From contig JABVXV010000227.1 of assembly GCA_013365325.1 (NCBI GenBank), forward strand, positions 32,826 through 96,825: a DNA stretch of 64,000 nucleotides. Reading direction: 5' to 3'. This DNA is from Dipetalonema caudispina (Eukaryota > Nematoda > Chromadorea > Rhabditida > Onchocercidae). The position numbers and the translations under genes were made by a program. Below, in pieces: positions 57,501-64,000 of the stretch (positions are counted from its first letter, which is position 1; each line of letters begins with the position of its first letter). A model generated the notes under the pieces. It did no database searches and was not told the origin of the DNA. It saw only the letters and a list, made by a program, of their open reading frames with translations.

Positions 57501-59016
57501 CAGTGTTGGTAATGATCGACATCATTCATGATAAATAAAACTTGCAATATCTGGAAATAATAGTTCAAAAATAACCTTTAAAATGTCGACAACCACACTA
57601 CAGTCTTCATCGGAAATATATAGTTCTCCATTGGCTGACAAAAATGATACCTCAGCTTTCAACGTATCCTGCAATAAACGATCGCTGAAATGACAATAGT
57701 AATAAAATTGTTGAGAAAGAATTACATTGCTTCATCACGGAAATTTTATCGTTCAATCTTCAACTTACACTATGCTTCTCCATAATAAGCAGCGCGAAAT
57801 AGAACCATTCTGGATCAAGTGAATCCAGTGATTTTGTAACATTTTTCTTCACGAGTAGCCAGAAATTTTTTGCAAATTTCTTTTCTCCCAATTTATTCGC
57901 ACACTGAGCCAATAAATTAATCGCTGAGTAAGCCAAACCATTTTGCTTTTCTGCTAAAATCATTTCTCGCTTCCCTATTTCACATAGAGCCTGAAAACTG
58001 ATATGATTTAATTGAAAGAAGATGGGAAACCGATTAAAAAATTCCAAGAATACTAAAAAGTGTGACAGGAAAATGAAAAGATATATACCTCATCATACGA
58101 ATTGCTGTTCACCATAGCCAAATGAAATAAATGTTGGCCTAGAATTGAACCAGGATTTTCCTGAAATACGATAATTTTATAATAAAAAAAACGTAGCCAT
58201 AAAAAAATACCATACAAGAAACATTCAGGAGAAGGTGTAATCGTTAATTTCAGCTTCTCTTACACTGAAATATACTCAAAGACAAAAGTCCTCCGTTAAG
58301 GAATTGTCGAATTTAAAAAAGAAAAAAAAAACTTGAAAAACGAACTGTTTTATTTAACGGTAACTTCTCGTCAGCTAATTTGAACAATATTTCAACTGGC
58401 CAATCATTCCCAAATGAAGAAAGAATAATGGTAAGCGCGTTTGTATAACCGAGCCGTGCAGCAGCTCGTGATGATGCCAGGCCGGATACCAACCTCTCCA
58501 TTAAATATGAACCATTCTGCTCAAACTGAAAAACAGCTTTCGTTTACCATATCCATTTAAATGGAAACTTTAAACCTGTCATTCCCTTTTAACCAATTTC
58601 ACTAATGTCAGCGTATCGATGTAACACTAAACTAATGAAACGAAACGGTAAGACAAGAGTTTCGTCCTACTTTCACAACAGATTTATGAAATCTTAGTGG
58701 TAATTTTACTTCAAGAATGGAGATTTCGTCCAAAAACACAGTGAACAAGAAAAGCGGAATTTAAGTTCAATCTTAATTTAATATTAAGTATGTAAGAAAG
58801 GCCTACCGAAAGAAAATTTTGCAGAAAAACAGAAGAAAAAGAGAGAGAGTTTAAAATTCAAAATCCATTTAATTTATAGAAGGGATAACAAAAGCGTCAG
58901 ATTTATGTATGACTTACTTCATCCAAAATGCCAATCACGGCATTATGACGTCTATGTTGATCAAAATCGGCGAGATCATAAAATTTGTCTAATAATTCCT
59001 TGGATACATTAACCAT
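51534..59016 (-). CDS. MYBBP1A: Pol5/MYBBP1A family nucleolar HEAT-like protein
   Basis: 22 exons: 58918-59016, 58346-58525, 58089-58160, 57769-57990, 57576-57668, 57230-57358, 56946-57011, 56710-56823, 56376-56537, 56139-56258, 55876-56033, 55546-55717, 54840-54957, 54591-54754, 54123-54320, 53939-54052, 53748-53861, 53531-53674, 53365-53436, 52827-52871, 51865-52041 and 51534-51701. They give about 966 aa. Diagnostic parts are LVSGLASSRAAARLGYTNAL (about 45-64), the helical repeats after it, an acidic Asp/Glu-rich segment (about 530-620) followed by VDEEFVNNLKTALGSAA, and MFRLDEGLAAVFRKRM. The family acts in rRNA transcription and ribosome assembly in the nucleolus and, despite the old name, is not a polymerase. 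TTACAG stands 4 nt before the ATG. The exon 13 donor (54840 or 54852) and the link between exons 20 and 21 are the least certain. Confidence 0.86.
55066..55489 (+). pseudogene. Possible nested antisense basic-protein ORF, frame-broken
   Basis: In the intron between exons 12 and 13 of the MYBBP1A-type gene, on the opposite strand, an ATG at 55066 opens MSEKISIQNFHVQHEVLVGN and ends at a stop near 55166. An overlapping frame, offset by one base, stays open from about 55145 to 55489 and ends in a Lys/Arg-rich tail (GKCRRRTDIKNAIMKSRHLL). The composition is not low-complexity and codon use looks ordinary. Read together they suggest one protein of about 140 aa split by a one-base shift, either a real mutation, a sequencing error or a missed splice. 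The only GT-AG pair at the junction would make an intron of about 22 nt, which is too short. No family is recognised. Confidence 0.33.
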
Positions 59017-59231
59017 TTTATCTGTAACTAAATTTGAATAACAATTCCAATATCAAACTATTTCCAATCAGTTTTCATAATCATTTCTAATTAATGTTAG
59101 GAAGAAAATTTTAATTGAATTAAAAGTAAAAAGGACACAATAATCCATAATCCACCCACTTTCATCACACTTCCAAAAAATACCGTGACCTTAAAACGTA
59201 ACCGATCTCACGCTTCACTTTTTACGGCCCG

Positions 59232-59295
59232 TCATAAATGAGAGTTAGTATCGGTCAATGTTGTCATAAATAAGAGTTAATGTCGGCCAATGTTG
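59232..59295. repeat. Two tandem copies of a 32-bp unit
   Basis: tcataaatgagagttagtat plus 12 more bases at 59232-59263 is repeated with four substitutions at 59264-59295, and a third copy starts and breaks off. It lies 216 bp upstream of the MYBBP1A-type start codon. Confidence 0.8.
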
Positions 59296-59739
59296 TCATA
59301 GTTGGCTTGATGTTCATTCATTTCTTTTTATTCATTCACTATAATTTAATTCCTTCAGTAATTCTGTTTTCCATTTTGAATTTAGCATGTAAATTCATTA
59401 TAGCAAACAAACATTATACTTCAAAATGACGATTTTTAGCTTTTGAATTGAGTGAAAAAATTTTATTATTATATCGTTTCAAGTATTTCCACAATGATGT
59501 ATTAGATTTAAATGAATTAAGTTTTATATGATAATTGCAGTTATTGCTAATCTTCCAGTGTTGAGTGAGGTTTAATTGCTGATAGGTATTATATGTTGGT
59601 GATTTTTCATATCATTTACATCTTCGAAAAATTCTCAGGTTTTGCTGGAATTATAGGCTACGAAATATATTGCTATGAAAAGATTATTGGTAATAAAATG
59701 ATAAGCATAAAGTGATTTTCACAATTCATATGGGAAATA

Positions 59740-59745
59740 TTTATT
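59740..59745 (-). promoter_or_regulatory. Polyadenylation signal AATAAA for the lgc-37-type gene
   Basis: TTTATT on the plus strand, about 140 nt past the stop codon at 59884. Confidence 0.4.
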
Positions 59746-59883
59746 TACAAATTGCACTGAAGTTTTTAAAGGGAAAAAAAAAATGAATCAAAATATTTGC
59801 TCTCTCGTAGATAGCATTACTCCCTGAGGATTGTACAATAAAATTGCGAATAAAATAGGAAATTGAGAGGATAGGAAATTACT

Positions 59884-62800
59884 TCAAATCAAGTCTATAT
59901 CCATAAGTTCCGTACCGCTGATACTGTAATAGTAGAACCAATATATTATATTGAATACCAGGAAAATCTGAAACTGATATAGTGTAAAATTTGATAATTT
60001 TAATGGAATTAATAAAATGACAAAAAAAAAGGATGCATTTCATTCCATAAATTTTGAATTTTACTTCAGAATTTTGATTATTTATGATAATTATGAATTA
60101 TTACCAAAGGAAAAATAGATCGCGAATATTTGTCGATTTGACTGGGCCGTATCACAAAGAACAATATCATATATTCCTCTTTTGGGGTTTCTTCTACATG
60201 AATTGGCGCTGTTGGTGATGGTGGAGGTATTGGACATTGACATTCACCCTGATTTATTTTTTATTTATTCATTTTTTTAAAAGTTATCATTATTATCAAT
60301 ATGACCAATATTGATTACAATTGTTGCATTTGTTTATAGCAGTTAATATTAGATGAAATCGTTCATGCTTGATGAATTTCAATCTACCGTAGCCGCTTTA
60401 ACAATATTCTAACTAGCAGTGCATTACCTCCAGTACTGTAACTTACGGTATAGTTACAGTAATTCGCGGTGGTGTAAATGCCGAAATTTAAATATTGTAA
60501 GTATGGTAATAATTAATGGCATTCAGCTGATTGCATATTAGTAAACTTTAAACTTATATCTTTGCAAAATATTTATCTATTTGGTATCTATGGATACCAA
60601 CTTTTTTTAGAATTACAGGTGGTTTAATTTCACCGCCATTGTACAAAATGGAATTTTTATCACGAGATGAATAAAATGGATGATAGAGCGGAATTATGGT
60701 ATTCTGTGTTGTTGATGGCATAGTATAGAAGCACTCCGAAATTGCTTCCGGCACCTTCCTTAAAAATAATATCATTAATTGTTGCCAAGTTATATAGGAG
60801 GATTAAAAAATTCATCTAACTAGACTAGTTAAATTATTTTATGGTTATGATTAGTTCGAAATTAAAAAAAAATGACGAAAGTATCCTTTTACTAAATTTT
60901 CATTATTGTAAGTTCTAAAGAAGGAGAAATAATAACAACAAAACAAATTTGAATAATTGAATAAAATTTACCTGTGCAAATCTTTTCGCATCTTCTCGAT
61001 CGATTTTATCCTTTTATTGATGTATGCAACTGCAGCAAATTCAAGTAACGAACTGAATACCATAATAAACGATACACCTAGAAGGCATTATTAGCATGGA
61101 GTAATCGTCCCCTTAATCGAAATCATTTTTCTTTCTTGTTCGATAATAATGACCTTACTGTATGAGAATGACCCTCTGTTACACGAATACTCCTCGAAAT
61201 AGATTATTTTAATTTCAGGATTAGAGCGGATGATTGTCTTTTTACACTAGTAAATTTTTATATAATATGACTAACCGAGAAATATGTCGATACTCTTAAC
61301 GTAAGCAACTTTTGGCATTGAGGACTGTAATTTCATCATTTTAAAATAAAATGAGGGATAAATTAGGTAGTGATTTCATTTTTGTTTCAATTAATTTCGA
61401 TGCTAAATGAAATAATTTTTTAGGAAAAAATGTACTCAACAAATAGTGAAATTTATATTTTAACTTGTCTAATTTTATAAACTTAAATTAGAATTATCTT
61501 TTTGATAAGTTAAAACTTAATGAACAAAATTATAGAAAAGATGGGAAATACTGACATTTGTAGTTGCGGTAAGTGTAGTCATAGTAAGTATTGTAAGTAT
61601 ACTGAGCGCTACGCGTGCTGGAATTGCATCACGATTAAGCCAGAAAGATACCCACGAGATGATAACGATCAAAATCGAGGGTAAATAAACTTGAATAATA
61701 TAGAATCCTATATTTCGTTTGAATAAAAATGCGCAAGTTAAACGTGAATAGTTACCTGAAATGGAAATTTAAACAAATTAGTAAAATGAAACAATTCGAA
61801 AAAACCTTAAAATATGCGAAAATTTCTTGATGTGCAATTATAAGGATTTAAAATATGTGATAGACAAATTTATTGTACAAACGAAATATGAAAGCATATA
61901 TACTTTATCTTAAGAATGCTCATTAGCCTGTATATTTCGAAATTTTGTTAAATTTAAAATTTGCTGAATTTTATACTTACCAGAACTTAAGACAACATTT
62001 CGTGATGCAATCTGTATATCGATGAGAACAAATTGAGGTAATTCAAATTCGGATTTTGATATTGCATTTTTTGAATTATTGAAGAAGTAAACGATATCTA
62101 ATACACTATATCCGTCTGCAAATATACTCTTTTTGTTGGCCTGCATATTTAGAAATTCAACATTGAATGATATAATCATCCATCATTAACTACTCTAACT
62201 ATTTTGAAGGGTATTACTGAATCACTCGCTAAGATCAAAAGTATTCAGCATAATTTGAATATTGAACGAAGAGAATATCGCAGGAACTAAAGCTTTTAAG
62301 CTTGTTGTTGTTTTTGGTATAATAAAATGAAAGAATTCAACTAACAACTTTCAATTTCAAGTTTGCATTTCTGAGAATCCATCGGGAATAACTGAAGTTT
62401 CATGTCACACATGGCTGTAACAGTTAACCTGTAAGCATACGAATTAAAATTTTCATTAAACTTTATTAAATTCTGTTAAATGCTATCAATTCCATCAAAT
62501 TCTAACAAATCAAAAGCATTAAATTTTATTAAATGACATTTTATAACAACTTATATAATTTGATACTTTAAAAAACTCTTCTCAAGTATTTAATTATTCG
62601 TCCATTAATGTTTTTAATTACATATATATGCTTGTCTTTATTCCTCTATTTCTCTACCAAAAAATCTGCTAACAGTATTCTTTCTTTTATTTTTATGGAC
62701 ATATTTTCAGGTAAATTTAATGAAGGAGTTTTTTTTTTGATGTTATCAACTCTATTGTTTGTTACATACTATTATGATTATCACAAGAATTTTCCAATAT

Positions 62801-64000
62801 TTTAATCGTTATTTTTGGTAGGCAACTTAATTTAAAATAGTTATTTATTGCTACTGTAGACATTACCATATTTATATATCTGTTTTATGCTAAATTTAAA
62901 ATATTTATTGTTACTGTAGACATTACCATATTTATATATCTGTTTTATGCTAATCAATTTAAAATAGTTATTTATTGTTACTGTAGACATTACCATATTT
63001 ATATATCTGTTTTATGCTAATCAATTTATTGTGGGAAATTAAACTTTATTGGACTAATAAAAATGCAGAGATTATCAGCTCAGCCTTTATTTATCTTTCT
63101 CTTCTTTTTCAAAATTAATTGTTTTTATCAGTTTTAAAATTAAACAAACCTTTGACTGGTAAATACGTTACCATTTGGGTAGATTCGTAAGAATGAATTA
63201 TGAGTTGTAGTTATGTGAAAGTATGATCTCTTCTCATTTGGAAAAAATGTATCTGGCTTCCATAATTTCTGCAGATAATCTACACCAACCTAAATGTACA
63301 ATTTATTTCATTAAATGGGTTATTTTGTCATTGATATCATTATCAGTTTTGACTATAGAAATTCATTGAATCTATTTTGTTGATAATGTTATTCGTTAAT
63401 TTAGGAAATCTTATTATATTTCATTGCTCCAACGGATCAAAATATATCATTCATTTATGTATAGCATTACTTTTTCATCCTTATTGAAGTAACTTTATTT
63501 AAATTATTTTGGTATATTTTTATTTCGTAGTATTCAAAAAAAGGAAAAAAAAATAATAGTATTGATTGTCTAGCTTAAAATAAGATGGTACATCTATGAT
63601 TGAAGATCAAATGTTAAGCGAAAAATTATCAGAATATGATAAATGGTTTGTATCCAATTTATGCTTCTGAAACGGCATCTATCCAGCATATAGCAATATT
63701 TCAGCGAAACTTGAAAATAACTTATTGATAATGAATGTGAATAATAGCAATTGGAACTTTCCAAATTTTTTATTGGAACATCATTTTCGTCATTGTATTA
63801 TTTCAAAATCCATTTATAAAATAAATTTTAACAAATTATTCTTTCTATCTTAGCATTAACTAATTCGTTGAATTATCAGAATTAAAGTTTTTGAAATAAA
63901 AATTAATAACCGTTAATGAATCGATATTATTATCAAAAACACCATACAAATAATGGCTGAATGCAAGGCGTGGATCATTCCAAGTTTGTCGCAAATAAAA
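59884..64000 (-). CDS. lgc-37: GABA-type Cys-loop channel subunit, lgc-37-like, 5' part outside window
   Basis: Ten exons are inside: 63911-64000 (cut by the edge), 63150-63289, 62346-62428, 61981-62115, 61556-61755, 61276-61324, 60972-61077, 60617-60758, 60105-60248 and 59884-59967, giving 390 aa. They start at [14 protein letters not shown] and continue with [13 protein letters not shown], a Cys-loop ([15 protein letters not shown]), [20 protein letters not shown]1, M2 with [17 protein letters not shown]3, a cytoplasmic loop with a Pro-rich patch, and M4 ending near [11 protein letters not shown]. Exon lengths 140, 83 and 200 nt equal those of the gab-1-type gene, so the two are old duplicates. 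The PAR motif predicts an anion channel. The donor matching the odd gab-1-type one is normal here (CTG/GTAAGT). From memory, C. elegans gab-1 and lgc-37 are also close neighbours, which supports the name. Confidence 0.87.
62831..63028. repeat. Three tandem copies of a ~63-66-bp unit in lgc-37-type intron
   Basis: The unit with tactgtagacattaccatat and ctgttttatgctaa occurs three times in a row in the intron between the 63150-63289 and 62346-62428 exons. Copies differ by small indels. Confidence 0.9.

Larger units (their letters stand above)
59017..59883. other. Intergenic between lgc-37-type and MYBBP1A-type genes (same strand)
   Basis: 867 bp with no exon. It holds a 32-bp tandem repeat near the MYBBP1A start (59232-59295). 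The spacing is larger than usual within nematode operons. Confidence 0.6.

Noticed and set aside
59017..59883. Operon joining the lgc-37-type and MYBBP1A-type genes
   Set aside because: 867 bp is longer than usual operon spacing and no SL2-type signal can be recognised; left as unproven.

Overview
The window looks like nuclear DNA of a parasitic nematode, probably a spirurid or filarial type. It is very A+T-rich, full of long A or T homopolymers and microsatellites. Its genes have many short exons with TTTCAG-type acceptors, and the protein families are typical of nematodes: gab-1/HG1-type and lgc-37-type GABA receptor subunits, a FLYWCH-like finger protein and spliced-leader-like acceptors next to start codons. 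All exon models were read by eye from splice signals, phase continuity and family resemblance. No search was run.

Layout. 1-10650: no gene recognised; it holds microsatellites, a 37-bp minisatellite (4118-4376) and a degenerate 24-bp GCATGC array (7861-8003). 10758-11348 (-): a small secreted acidic protein. 13036-13108 (+): tRNA-Lys(CTT). 15235-16493 (-): an REEP5/6 (Yop1/DP1) ER-shaping protein. 18847-20750 (-): a seven-exon FLYWCH-like zinc-finger protein. 23111-28124 (+): a ten-exon SLC22-type organic ion transporter. 31449-48865 (+): a thirteen-exon GABA-gated channel subunit (gab-1 type). 49895-51515 (+): the C-terminal half of a second Cys-loop channel with no ligand-binding domain of its own in front. 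51534-59016 (-): a 22-exon Pol5/MYBBP1A nucleolar protein, ending 18 bp from the stop of the partial channel. 59884-64000 (-): a third Cys-loop channel subunit (lgc-37 type) that runs off the right edge.

The right half is therefore a local cluster of three Cys-loop receptor units around a ribosome-biogenesis gene. The most interesting point is the headless unit at 49895-51515. It begins at the intron position and phase that follow the Cys-loop exon in both complete paralogues. It could be a truncated gene, or an alternative C-terminal cassette for the gab-1-type ligand-binding exons, as in the C. elegans unc-49 locus. The gab-1-type gene also needs a non-canonical CAG/ATGAGT donor to join exons 6 and 7.
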